A program made the translations under genes and the position numbers. Shown one piece after another: positions 52,101 to 59,823 of a stretch of 64,000 bases of DNA. Source of the stretch: Methylobacterium terrae (GTDB lineage: Bacteria; Pseudomonadota; Alphaproteobacteria; Rhizobiales; Beijerinckiaceae); contig NZ_CP029553.1 in NCBI RefSeq assembly GCF_003173755.1, positions 1,574,501 through 1,638,500 on the forward strand. The letters run 5' to 3'. The stretch's first letter is position 1; each line of letters begins with the position of its first letter. The notes below the pieces were generated by a model, which had not been told where the DNA came from, ran no database searches, and saw only the letters and a program-made list of their open reading frames with translations.

Positions 52101-52487
52101 CGCACGCCGCCGAGCCTTGGCAGCGGCATCAAGCTGGTGGCGCAGGGGCGCAAGTACGGGCTGGGCATGATCGTGGCGACGCAGGTGCCCAAGGGCATCC
52201 ACAACCAGATCGTGTCGAACTGCACCACGCAGTTCTTCGGCCGACAGAGCGCGCCGGCCACCATCGCGGCCGCCCAGGAGATCATGGCGGCGAGCGGCGG
52301 CGCGGCGACCGATATCGGCCGGCTCGGGGCGGGGGAATTCTACTTCGCCACCGAGGGGTCGGGGAAACCGGCGAAGCTGCGCACGCCGCTCTGCCTCAGC
52401 CACCACCCGGCCAACCCGCCGACGCCCGAGGAGGTCGTCGCCCGCGCCCGGCGCTCGGCCGCGTCCGACGGACCGGCCGGGACCTGA
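49137..52487 (+). CDS. AAA ATPase-HerA-like translocase fusion
   Basis: An 1116-residue protein with two ATPase modules. The N-terminal one has Walker A GEPGIGKTH (60-68) and Walker B LVAVDQID (233-240), resembling ORC/Cdc6- or BREX BrxD-like (DUF2791) loaders. A low-complexity Ala/Pro/Gly stretch (about 610-720) links to a HerA/DUF87 translocase with Walker A AGSGSGKTVLL (near 740), Walker B MLYVVDEAQTF (near 974-984), and the downstream ATQVPKGIHNQIVSNC and FFGRQSAPAT motifs. It is co-translated with the wHTH and DUF559 genes. The architecture suggests DNA pumping with nuclease partners. Confidence 0.82.
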   Translation: MSDALDALRRVNFDWVRTLDSVWLDAAPTGAPNEALVPRIVEALHAQGPGARPRGRVLVGEPGIGKTHLVGQIRRAVWESGGWFVLLDVLGLTDFWRSAALSYLTAMMHPMPDGRRQSDAVLAGVARRFRVEEQVEQAFNTPNIDTRRIVDLLVRALMHVDTGRALKHQDVFRALCLLRSQDLAAVGLAHAWLQGYEADPAARAALGFTTPPPSPIDLVRGMAWIMGLSGPTLVAVDQIDGVVDTSRLTLDDDFDAGPGLAEMLAAGLMELHEGAGRGMTLVTCLTDSWRRLAERGLKSAFDRFEPPTVLEGLNVPAAAAALIRSRLGPAYAEAGFTPPFPTWPFSEAAITAASHAAMRPRTLLMRCDAFRRDCLAGEAVTICDDLTGKAPDPATAAKAPGFDLAAARRAADISGILDDEEGGLGELLRAAFDLYALEDDPHDAIDVVSKGEPEQRLPPLHGRLTFLHRDENDRERHVCYRALLQPHPIAFQARLRAALTASGISTRIPGRELLVVRRGPVPPGAKTDALVDRFLAAGGKLIDPSDDDLRTFVALRSLRDKALRDGEMDRFERWMRDTLPVRGTAFFRNAGLPGDGTAAQPVRPRRAPLPPLPPRQARTEPDLSPIRAGEAAPSPRDGGEPRSAAAAPRGAPARAAGTPEAGLAGATPSAVAVPTPGPGVTAEPVSGRGRGPAASPAPHAAPAPVPDAIPVGHRLTPDAPPVALPMRLLPRHTAIIAGSGSGKTVLLRRLVEEAALAGIPAIVVDPNNDLSRLGDPWPERPDRFTPEDDRKAGLYAERVEVVVWTPGLHAGNPLFLSVMPDLAASDDRDERAQAIEMAAETLGPLAGAGKTLQRGVLADALRAFASRGGGTLARFTDLLADLPDGTSQIGNAQKLAAAMADQLLAAVATNPLLRIEGAVLDPARLFYGADPARTRISVVNLSGLASEAAREDFVNRLQMALFGWIKAHPSTRGMLYVVDEAQTFLPSGRTPPSLGSGIKLVAQGRKYGLGMIVATQVPKGIHNQIVSNCTTQFFGRQSAPATIAAAQEIMAASGGAATDIGRLGAGEFYFATEGSGKPAKLRTPLCLSHHPANPPTPEEVVARARRSAASDGPAGT

Positions 52488-52613
52488 GTTCCGACGGCCG
52501 CCCCCTTCCGGGCGCGCTCCTCGTAACCGTGAGATTGTTGACCTTCGGTGTCGGCCGGTGCCGCCTTGCCGTATGGTCACGGGGAACGCGCCAGGGATCC
52601 GACCAAACCCCAG

Positions 52614-53651
52614 ATGGATGCCGTCAACCTCAAGTCTTACTCCCACGCCTTTCAGCACATCATCGAGGAATGCGGCCTCGCGGGCAGCTGGCACTGGTCC
52701 TTCGCCTCGGGCGAGCAGCGCTGGTCGCCGGGATTTTTCCGGCTGCTCGGCCTGACGCCGGACCTTGCCGCCGCTTACGACCTCTTCGTCGACCTCGTGC
52801 ACCCGGACGACCGGGGGCGGCTGCCGTCCCCGAGCGAGATCCGGCACGGCGTCCTCGCGCCGCACGAGACCGTCCGGCTGATCCGGCCGAGCGGCGAGAT
52901 GCGCACCCTCTCCGTCGTGTCGGAACTCCGCGTCTCGCCGGAGGGACGCCCGCTCTCGGCGCGCGGGGTCGCCCTCGACATCACCGACGGCGAGCGGCTG
53001 AGGCGGATGCAGGTGGCGGAGCAGCGGCAGCGCCACGCGCTCTACCTGACCTCCTACACGGCGACGTATTCCCTCGGTCCCGACCTCGTCCACGACTTCC
53101 CCACCGAGGTGGCGCAGGTGCACGGGCTGACGATGGAGGAGATCCAGGTCGATCCGTTCCTGATGGTCGTGCCCGGGGAGCGCGACGCCCTCCGCAACCG
53201 GGGCTGGGAGATGCACGACGATCATGCCCGCTTCCAGGCGACGGCGCATGAGCGCCTCGCCAACGGCGAGGTGCTGCGGTTCCGCCTCGTCGGCGTGCCG
53301 GTCTGGAGCGGGACGGGCGAGTATCGCGGCTGGACCGGCATGAAATACCCGATCCTCCAATCCGGGGTGTCCGTGTCGGGCCGCGACGCCGCCGAGGGTC
53401 CCGGGCTGCGCCTCGCGCTCGAGCAGGCCGTGCGGGGCCGCCACCTGCGGGCGGCCCGGGCGCTCCTCGACTGGTCGATGACGACGCTCGCCGCGGCCGG
53501 CGGCCTGTCGCTCTCGACGGTACGGCGCCTGGAGGAGGATGCCGAGGGCCAGGGCTCCCGCTCGCGCCACAAGGCGGTGGCGGCCCTGCGCGAGGCCGGC
53601 ATCCGCTTCATCGCCATGGACGACGGCACGTTGGCGGTGGCGAAATGCTGA
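52614..53651 (+). CDS. PAS-domain transcriptional regulator
   Basis: A 345-residue protein with a PAS domain (WHWSFASGEQRWSPGFFRLLG, then HPDDRGRL and the PAC-type RLIRPSGEMRTLSVVSELRV), a second PAS-like region (about 140-260), and a C-terminal helix-turn-helix (LDWSMTTLAAAGGLSLSTV then RRLEE). The start at 52614 omits a 22-residue upstream extension from GTG/ATG codons. The paralogue at 53752 follows in tandem. It lies 126 bases after the HerA-like gene and may or may not belong with it. Confidence 0.75.
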   Translation: MDAVNLKSYSHAFQHIIEECGLAGSWHWSFASGEQRWSPGFFRLLGLTPDLAAAYDLFVDLVHPDDRGRLPSPSEIRHGVLAPHETVRLIRPSGEMRTLSVVSELRVSPEGRPLSARGVALDITDGERLRRMQVAEQRQRHALYLTSYTATYSLGPDLVHDFPTEVAQVHGLTMEEIQVDPFLMVVPGERDALRNRGWEMHDDHARFQATAHERLANGEVLRFRLVGVPVWSGTGEYRGWTGMKYPILQSGVSVSGRDAAEGPGLRLALEQAVRGRHLRAARALLDWSMTTLAAAGGLSLSTVRRLEEDAEGQGSRSRHKAVAALREAGIRFIAMDDGTLAVAKC

Positions 53652-53751
53652 GGCCCGGTGGCCGGACCGCCCGGCACGGCCCCACCGCTTGAGCAGGCGG
53701 CGGGTTGTCGTGCATAGGGACGAGCCGCTCGACCGTCCCGAATCCGCGCGA

Positions 53752-54792
53752 ATGAATGCCGCCGACCTGAAGTCCTGCTCGGACGTCTTCCTGCACATCA
53801 TCGAGACGCACGGTTTCGCCGGGTTCTGGAGCTGGTCCTTCGCCTCGAACCAGCAGCACTGGTCGTCGGGCCTGTTCCGTATCCTCGGGGTGGATCCGTC
53901 CGTCACGACGGCCAGCTACGATCTTCTCGTCGGCCTCCTGCATCCGGACGACCGGATGCGCATGGCGAGCACGGCGGAGCTCCTGCAGGGCTACGTCTCG
54001 CCGGACGTCCTCGTTCGCCTGATCCGGCCGAGCGGCGAGATGCGGGCGCTCTCGGTCCTGTCCGAGCTCCGCGTCTCGCCGGAGGGCCGGCCGCACTCGG
54101 TCAGCGGGATCGTCCTCGACGTCACCGACCGCGAGCGGCTGCGGCGGATCCAGGCGACGGAGAAGCGCCGGCGCCAGGCGCTCTACCTCACGTCCTACAC
54201 GACCACCTACGCGGTGGGCCCGGACCGCATCCACGACTTTCCCGCCGAGATGGCGCAGGTGCACGGCCCGTCCCTGCACGAGATCAACGTGAACCCGTTC
54301 GTGATGATCGTGCCCGAGGAGCGCGCGGCGTTCCGCGAGCGGGCCCTGGGCGTCCACGCTCCGCGGGCGCACTTCCAGGGCACGTCGCACGAGCGTCTCG
54401 CCGACGGCGAGGTCTGGCAGTTCCGCATCGTCGGCGTCCCGCTCTGGGACGAGGCGGGGCGCTATCTCGGCCGGGCCGGGCTGAAATACGCGATCGGCCC
54501 GTCGGGGGAGCCCGTCCACGCGGCCGAACCGGCGAGGAACAACCAGATCCGGCGCGCGCTCGAGCAGGTCGTGCAAGGGCGCCACCTGCGGGCGGCGCGG
54601 GGCCTGCTCGACTGGTCGATGGCGACGCTCGCCGCGGCCGGCGGCCTGTCGCTCTCGACGGTGCGGCGCCTGGAGGAGGATGTCGAGGGCCAGGGCTCCC
54701 GCTCGCGCCACAAGGCGGTGGCGGCCCTGCGCCGGGCCGGCATCCGCTTCGTCGCCATGGATGACGGCACGCTGGCCGTCGCGAAGGTCTGA
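53752..54792 (+). CDS. PAS-domain transcriptional regulator (tandem paralogue)
   Basis: A 346-residue paralogue of the neighbouring regulator. The PAS regions have clearly diverged (WSWSFASNQQHWSSGLFRIL), but the C-terminal HTH is nearly the same at the DNA level (54607-54790 compared with 53467-53650). The start at 53752 is chosen since the upstream codons run through the 3' end of the first copy in another frame. Sensory ligand unknown. Confidence 0.76.
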   Translation: MNAADLKSCSDVFLHIIETHGFAGFWSWSFASNQQHWSSGLFRILGVDPSVTTASYDLLVGLLHPDDRMRMASTAELLQGYVSPDVLVRLIRPSGEMRALSVLSELRVSPEGRPHSVSGIVLDVTDRERLRRIQATEKRRRQALYLTSYTTTYAVGPDRIHDFPAEMAQVHGPSLHEINVNPFVMIVPEERAAFRERALGVHAPRAHFQGTSHERLADGEVWQFRIVGVPLWDEAGRYLGRAGLKYAIGPSGEPVHAAEPARNNQIRRALEQVVQGRHLRAARGLLDWSMATLAAAGGLSLSTVRRLEEDVEGQGSRSRHKAVAALRRAGIRFVAMDDGTLAVAKV

Positions 54793-54834
54793 GGACCGCC
54801 GGAGGGCGCGCGGACGGGGCCCGGGGGCGGTCCC

Positions 54835-56298
54835 CTACCCGCCGAAGACCGAGGTCAGCTGCTGCCCGCCGCGGTTGATCGTCACCTCCCACATCGAGGC
54901 GGGGGTCCGGGTCATCCGCTCGAGGTCCTTGGTCGAGGCAACCGGGGCGCCGTTCACCGCCACCACGAGGTCGCCCTTCTGCAAGCCGACCCGGTTGGCG
55001 ACGGTGCCGGCCTCGACCTCCGAGATGATCACGCCGTCGCCCTGGGCCTGGGTCGGCATGTCGAGCTGCAGCTCCTCGATCACCGCCGGCGACAGGTTGA
55101 CCGCGGTGGCGCCGAGGAAGGGCGAGCGGGTCTTCACCTTCAGGGCGTCGCGGGGCCGCGTCTCCGGCGCCGGCCCCAGGCGCACCGGCAGGGTCGTGCG
55201 GGTCGCGCCGCGCAGGACCGTCAGCTTGGTCTCGCCCTTGATGCCCTTGAGCGCGAAGCGGTAGCCGAAGGCTTCCGGGTCGTCGACCGTCTGCCCGTCC
55301 ACCGCCAGGATCACGTCGCCGCGCTTCAGGCCCGCCTCCTCGGCCGGGCTCTTCGGCTGCATCGAGGCCACCAGCACCCCGGTCGGGTGGTCGAGGCCGA
55401 CGCTATCGGCGATGTCAGGCGTCACATGCTGCAGGCGGGCGCCGAGCCAGGGCCGGCGCACCGTGCGGGCCCCGCCCTTGGCGGTCTCGACCACCGCCTT
55501 GACCATGCTGGCGGGGATGGCGAAGCCGATGCCGTGGCTGCCGCCCGACTGCGAGTAGATCGCCGTGTTGATGCCGACGAGGCCGCCGTTGAGGTCGACG
55601 AGCGCGCCGCCCGAATTGCCCGGGTTGATCGCCGCGTCGGTCTGGATGAAGAACTGGTAGTCCGCCGAGCCGACCTGGGTGCGGGCGAGCGCCGAGACGA
55701 TGCCCTGCGTCACCGTCTGGCCGACGCCGAACGGGTTGCCGATCGCGATCACGAAGTCGCCGACCTGGAGCCCCTCCGAATCGCCGATCTCCATCGGCGT
55801 GAGGCCGCCGGTCGGGCTCTTGATCTTGAGGATGGCGAGATCGGTGCGGGGGTCGCGCAGCAGGATCTGCGCCTCGAACTCGCGCCGGTCGTTCAGCGCC
55901 ACCTTCACCTCGTTCATGTTCTCGATGACGTGGTTGTTGGTGACGATCAGCCCCGAGGCGTCGACGATGACGCCCGAGCCGAGCGAGCGTTGCGCCCGCT
56001 CCTGGGGCAGGTTCGGGCCGGCATCGCCGAAGAAGCGGCGCAGGAACTCGTCCATCGCGCCGCGGTTGCCGGCGCGCTTCTCGACGTGGGTGCCGTAGAC
56101 GTTGACGACGGACGGCGCGGCGCGCTTGACCAGCGGCGCGAAGGAGAGCTGCACCTGCGCCTTGGATTCGGGCAGGGCCCGGTTGTCCGTCAGGGCGCGG
56201 AACGGCGGCACCGACTCGGCCTGCGCGGCCGCCGATTGGGCGACCCCGAGGAGGAGCGCGGCGAGCAGCAGGGGGGTCGTCGGGCGGCGCATCGGCAT
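54835..56298 (-). CDS. degP: Do-family serine protease (DegP/MucD-like)
   Basis: A 487-residue periplasmic protease and chaperone. A signal peptide (LLLAALLLGVAQSAAAQA) precedes the trypsin-like domain with catalytic His123 (TNNHVIEN), Asp153 (RTDLAIL) and Ser229 (NPGNSGGAL), followed by two PDZ domains (about 275-375 and 395-485). AGGAG lies just before the ATG at 56298. It follows a glycosyltransferase gene on the same strand with 28 bases between, so they may be co-transcribed. Confidence 0.93.
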   Translation of the reverse strand: MPMRRPTTPLLLAALLLGVAQSAAAQAESVPPFRALTDNRALPESKAQVQLSFAPLVKRAAPSVVNVYGTHVEKRAGNRGAMDEFLRRFFGDAGPNLPQERAQRSLGSGVIVDASGLIVTNNHVIENMNEVKVALNDRREFEAQILLRDPRTDLAILKIKSPTGGLTPMEIGDSEGLQVGDFVIAIGNPFGVGQTVTQGIVSALARTQVGSADYQFFIQTDAAINPGNSGGALVDLNGGLVGINTAIYSQSGGSHGIGFAIPASMVKAVVETAKGGARTVRRPWLGARLQHVTPDIADSVGLDHPTGVLVASMQPKSPAEEAGLKRGDVILAVDGQTVDDPEAFGYRFALKGIKGETKLTVLRGATRTTLPVRLGPAPETRPRDALKVKTRSPFLGATAVNLSPAVIEELQLDMPTQAQGDGVIISEVEAGTVANRVGLQKGDLVVAVNGAPVASTKDLERMTRTPASMWEVTINRGGQQLTSVFGG

Positions 56299-56326
56299 TC
56301 GGCTCCTCAAGGGTCTGGACGCTCTC

Positions 56327-57583
56327 TCACATGACAGCACTGCGCTGAAAAGATGGCGCTCGCGGCCCGCCCGTCATCCCCGCGTAGAGGTCGCACAGCG
56401 CGTCCGCATGCGCCGCGAGGGTCATCGGGGCGGCCCAGTAGCGCGCATGGGCGGCGCGGCCGAGGGTGCGCACCACGGCGTCGTCCTTCAGCCGGCGGAA
56501 GGCGTCGGCCAGGGAACCGGCCTCCGGCGCGACCAGGAAGCCGGTCTCGCCCTGCCGGATCTTCTCGCCCGCCCCGGCCCGGTCGGAGGCGACCGCCGGG
56601 ATGCCGGCGGCGAGCGCCTCGTAGACCGTCAGCGGGCCGGTCTCGAGCCAGCGCGCCGGCGCCGCCACGGCGCGGGCGCGGGCGCGCAGCAGCGCCTCGA
56701 CCTCCGCCGGCGCGCGCCAGCCGACCACCTCCGCTCCGGGCACGGCGCGCAGTTCCGCCGCGAGCGGCCCGTCGCCGACGAACAGGGACGGCAGACCCGC
56801 CCGGTGGGCCGCCTCGGCGACGAGGTCCGCTCCCTTCTCGCGGGTGAACCGGCCGACGAAGGCGACGGCGTCGCCGCGGGCCGGATCGGCCGGGGCGGCG
56901 CGCTCGACCCGGACCGGGTTGTCGATCCGGTGGTGGCGGAAGACGGTCGCCCCCAGCATCGGTTCGAGCCGCGCCCGGCTGCCGTCGGAGACGTGGACGA
57001 GGTCGAGCGGGCGGCGGGCGAAGCCGCGGGCAATCGCCTTTCGCTGCACCAGCGAGCGCGCTACCCGCACCGCCTTGTGCGCCCGCGATTGCGGATCGCA
57101 CGGTGCCGCGAGGCAGCTCCCCGAGAGCGGCCGCAGGGCGCAGGGCTCGGCCGCGTCGAAGCGGTAATAGACGCCGTTCGGGCAGGCGAGGAAGTAGTCG
57201 TGCAGGGTCACCGCCACCGGCAGGCCGCTGCGGGCCAGCACGGCGAAGACCGCGGGCGAGAGCGAGCGGGTCCATTGGTGCAGGTGGACGACGTCCGGCC
57301 CCGCCGGCAGCCCCGCGAGGGCCGCCTCCAGGCGCCGGGCCGCCTCGCGGTTCCAGATCCCGTCGATCGCCCCGCGCCAGGCCGGCCGCTCCCACACGTC
57401 GGTGAGGCCGAGCCCGATCCGGCGGATGCGGGAATGGTCGAGCAGCGGGTCGGCCGGCCCGTCGACCCCGTGGATCAGCGTGACGGCGACGCCCCGCTCG
57501 GCGAGGCCGCGCGCGGATTCGATCGCGACCTTCTCCGCCCCCCCTTTCGGGGTGGCGAAGTTCGTCAGGATGGCGGCGTGCAT
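56327..57583 (-). CDS. Glycosyltransferase family 4 protein
   Basis: A 418-residue GT-B glycosyltransferase. It has the N-terminal GGAEKVA motif (near residue 14), a GDAVAFVGRFTREKGAD stretch starting the C-terminal domain (near residue 235), and an EX7E-type motif ETGPLTVYEALAAGIPAVASD split across the donor site. Probably makes a cell-surface or exopolysaccharide linkage. The start at 57583 gives a clean N-terminal MHAAILTNF; an upstream in-frame ATG would add 39 Arg-rich residues. Confidence 0.85.
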   Translation of the reverse strand: MHAAILTNFATPKGGAEKVAIESARGLAERGVAVTLIHGVDGPADPLLDHSRIRRIGLGLTDVWERPAWRGAIDGIWNREAARRLEAALAGLPAGPDVVHLHQWTRSLSPAVFAVLARSGLPVAVTLHDYFLACPNGVYYRFDAAEPCALRPLSGSCLAAPCDPQSRAHKAVRVARSLVQRKAIARGFARRPLDLVHVSDGSRARLEPMLGATVFRHHRIDNPVRVERAAPADPARGDAVAFVGRFTREKGADLVAEAAHRAGLPSLFVGDGPLAAELRAVPGAEVVGWRAPAEVEALLRARARAVAAPARWLETGPLTVYEALAAGIPAVASDRAGAGEKIRQGETGFLVAPEAGSLADAFRRLKDDAVVRTLGRAAHARYWAAPMTLAAHADALCDLYAGMTGGPRAPSFQRSAVM

Positions 57584-57727
57584 GGCTCGAGCCCTCGCGT
57601 CGGCGGACCCTAGCCGGCGAGACGCCACCGTCCCGTTAAAGACGCGAGGGACGCAACAGGCTCGGGCCCCGCGCGTTAGCCGGGCAGACCGTCCCGGCAC
57701 CGGGACGCTCCGAGAGGAGAGAGCCCG

Positions 57728-57907
57728 ATGGGCAACGACACCAAGACCCCGAACCAGGACCAGCCCGGCTTCCGCCGCGACAGCGCCTCGCCGGAGGACA
57801 AGGCGCGGCCGGAGAACCAGCAGAGCAAGCTCAACGAGCGCCTCGACGAGGGCCTGGAGGAGACGTTTCCCTCAAGCGATCCCGTCTCGGTGAAGATCAC
57901 GAAGTAG
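57728..57907 (+). CDS. Small acidic stress-type protein
   Basis: A 59-residue hydrophilic protein preceded by GAGGAGAGAG. Composition is rich in Asp, Glu, Gln, Lys and Pro, and it ends with LDEGLEETFPSSDPVSV, a C-terminal motif seen in many small alphaproteobacterial proteins of unknown function. A 22-bp terminator hairpin follows. It is probably a stress-inducible disordered protein. Confidence 0.75.
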   Translation: MGNDTKTPNQDQPGFRRDSASPEDKARPENQQSKLNERLDEGLEETFPSSDPVSVKITK

Positions 57908-57946
57908 CGACCGGCCCCCGCCGACTGGCCCCTGCCGATCGGCCGC

Positions 57947-57992
57947 AACGAGGAACGCCGCCGCGGGTCCACCCGCGGCGGCGTTCCTCGTT
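57947..57992. terminator. 22-bp perfect bidirectional terminator hairpin
   Basis: Arms 57947-57968 and 57971-57992 are perfect complements of 22 bp with a CC centre, located between the stop of the small protein and the stop of the leftward mcd gene. An adjacent 8-bp hairpin (57993-58010, CAGGCGCG) lies to the right. The left side begins with AACGAGGAACGCC and the right ends with TTCCTCGTT, which gives short T-rich tails on both strands. Confidence 0.9.
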
Positions 57993-58038
57993 CAGGCGCG
58001 TCCGCGCCTGAGGCTCCATGCGCGTCCGCGCGCGGAGT

Positions 58039-59715
58039 TCACTGCACCTCGAGCAGGCGCCGGGCGATGACCTGGGCCTGGATCTCGGCGGCGCCCTCGA
58101 AGATCGACAGGATGCGGGCGTCGCAGAGCAGGCGGCTCACCGGGTACTCGAGGGCGAAGCCGTTGCCGCCGTGGATCTGGAGCGCGTTGTCGGCCGCCGC
58201 CCAGGCGACGCGGGCGGCGAGCAGCTTCGCCATCCCGGCCTCGAGGTCGCAGCGCTTGCCGGCGTCCTTCTGGTGGGCGGCGAAGTAGGTGAGCTGGCGG
58301 GCGATCGCGATCTCGACCGCCATCATGGCGAGCTTGTCGGCGACCCGCGGGAACGAGACCAGGGGCTTGCCGAACTGCACCCGCTCCTCGGCGTAGCGCA
58401 GGCCGACGTCGAGGGCCGATTGCGCCACGCCGACGGCGCGGGCCGCGGTCTGGATGCGGGCCGATTCGAAGGTCTGCATCAGCTGGGCGAAGCCCTTGCC
58501 CTCGACCCCGCCGAGCAGGTTGGCCTCCGGCACCGCGAACCCGTCGAAGGCGAGCTCGTACTCCTTCATGCCGCGGTAGCCGAGCACCTCGATCTCGCCG
58601 CCCGACAGGCCCGCGACCGGGAAGGGGTCCTCGTCGGTGCCGCGGGGCTTCTCGCCGAGCAGCAGCGACAGGCCCTTGTGGCCCGGCTCCTCGGGCTTGG
58701 TGCGCACCAGCACGGTCATCAGGTCGGCGCGGACCGGGTGGGTGATCCAGGTCTTGTTGCCGGTGATCCGCCAGGTGTCGCCGTCCTTCACCGCCTTGGT
58801 GCGCAGCGAGGCGAGGTCCGAGCCGGTATTCGGCTCGGTGAACACCGCGGTCGGCAGGACCTCGCCCGAGGCGATCCTGGGCAGGAAGCGGCTCTTCTGC
58901 TCCTCGGTGCCGCCCCCTAAGATCAGTTCGGCGGCGATCTCCGAGCGGGTGCCGAGCGAGCCGACGCCGATATAGGCCCGCGACAATTCCTCCGAGACCA
59001 CGCACATCGAGATCTTCGGCAGGCCCATGCCGCCGTACTCCTCCGGGATGGTGAGCCCGAACACGCCGAGCTCGGCCATCTGGCCGATGACCTCGAGCGG
59101 GATGTAGGCGTTCTCCCGGTGCCACTCGTGGGCGTGGGGCGCGACCTCGGCCTGGCCGAAGCGGCGCATCTCGGCGCGGATCGCCTCCATGTCCTCGTCG
59201 AGGCCGGTCTCGCCCACCGTGGCGGAGCCCTGGCCCTCGCGGATCAGCCGCACCAGGGCGGCGCGGTTGCCCGCGGTGTTGCCCTCGGCGATCAGGGTCT
59301 CGACCGCCTCGGAGCGGTGGCGCGCCACCTCCTGGGCCTTGAGCCCGAGCGAGGTCGTCGGGCGCACCATCTCGCCCTGGCTCATCGGGATGCCGGCAAA
59401 GAGCTGCTCCAGGTACTCGCCCAGCCCGATGCGCACGAGGAGCGTCTCGGTCTCGCCCAGGCGGCCCTGGCCGGCGAGGTGGGCGGCGTAGTTGCCGAGC
59501 TGGGTGATCGCCTCGGCGTAGGTCGAGACCCAGGCGAGGCCGTGGGCGGCGTGCTGCTCGGCCTCGAGGCGCTCGGGCGAGAGCCGGCCGTCGGGCCCGA
59601 GCAGGCCGGCCCGCACCCGGCGGGCGGCGTCGGCGGCGAGCGCCTTGGCGGCGAGGCCGGCTTCCTGCGCCAGGGTGACGAGGTCGGTCGGGGCGGGGGC
59701 GGCCTGGGCGGACAT
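58039..59715 (-). CDS. mcd: Probable (2S)-methylsuccinyl-CoA dehydrogenase
   Basis: A 558-residue acyl-CoA dehydrogenase with an N-terminal extension of about 150-170 residues, absent from ordinary 380-residue members but typical of Mcd from the ethylmalonyl-CoA pathway. FAD-binding motifs TAVFTEPNTGSDLASLRT and ITGNKTWITH and the C-terminal RQLTYFAA and IHGGNGF are present; the catalytic base is likely Glu540 (SIFEGAAEIQ). In methylotrophs this enzyme makes mesaconyl-CoA. Other acyl-CoA substrates remain possible. Confidence 0.78.
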   Translation of the reverse strand: MSAQAAPAPTDLVTLAQEAGLAAKALAADAARRVRAGLLGPDGRLSPERLEAEQHAAHGLAWVSTYAEAITQLGNYAAHLAGQGRLGETETLLVRIGLGEYLEQLFAGIPMSQGEMVRPTTSLGLKAQEVARHRSEAVETLIAEGNTAGNRAALVRLIREGQGSATVGETGLDEDMEAIRAEMRRFGQAEVAPHAHEWHRENAYIPLEVIGQMAELGVFGLTIPEEYGGMGLPKISMCVVSEELSRAYIGVGSLGTRSEIAAELILGGGTEEQKSRFLPRIASGEVLPTAVFTEPNTGSDLASLRTKAVKDGDTWRITGNKTWITHPVRADLMTVLVRTKPEEPGHKGLSLLLGEKPRGTDEDPFPVAGLSGGEIEVLGYRGMKEYELAFDGFAVPEANLLGGVEGKGFAQLMQTFESARIQTAARAVGVAQSALDVGLRYAEERVQFGKPLVSFPRVADKLAMMAVEIAIARQLTYFAAHQKDAGKRCDLEAGMAKLLAARVAWAAADNALQIHGGNGFALEYPVSRLLCDARILSIFEGAAEIQAQVIARRLLEVQ

Positions 59716-59823
59716 CGGTCAGGTCTCCGGTGGTTTTGCTGCGGCGCATACAAATAGCGGCGAATCGCCGGCCTGTAGAGGGGCCAGCCTGCCGCTGGGA
59801 TCCGACTTTTTGGGGAGCGACGG

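Noticed and set aside
51003..53906. A 967-codon minus-strand ORF over the HerA-like and PAS genes
   Set aside because: Overlaps two strong plus-strand genes with motifs and has no domain or start signal.
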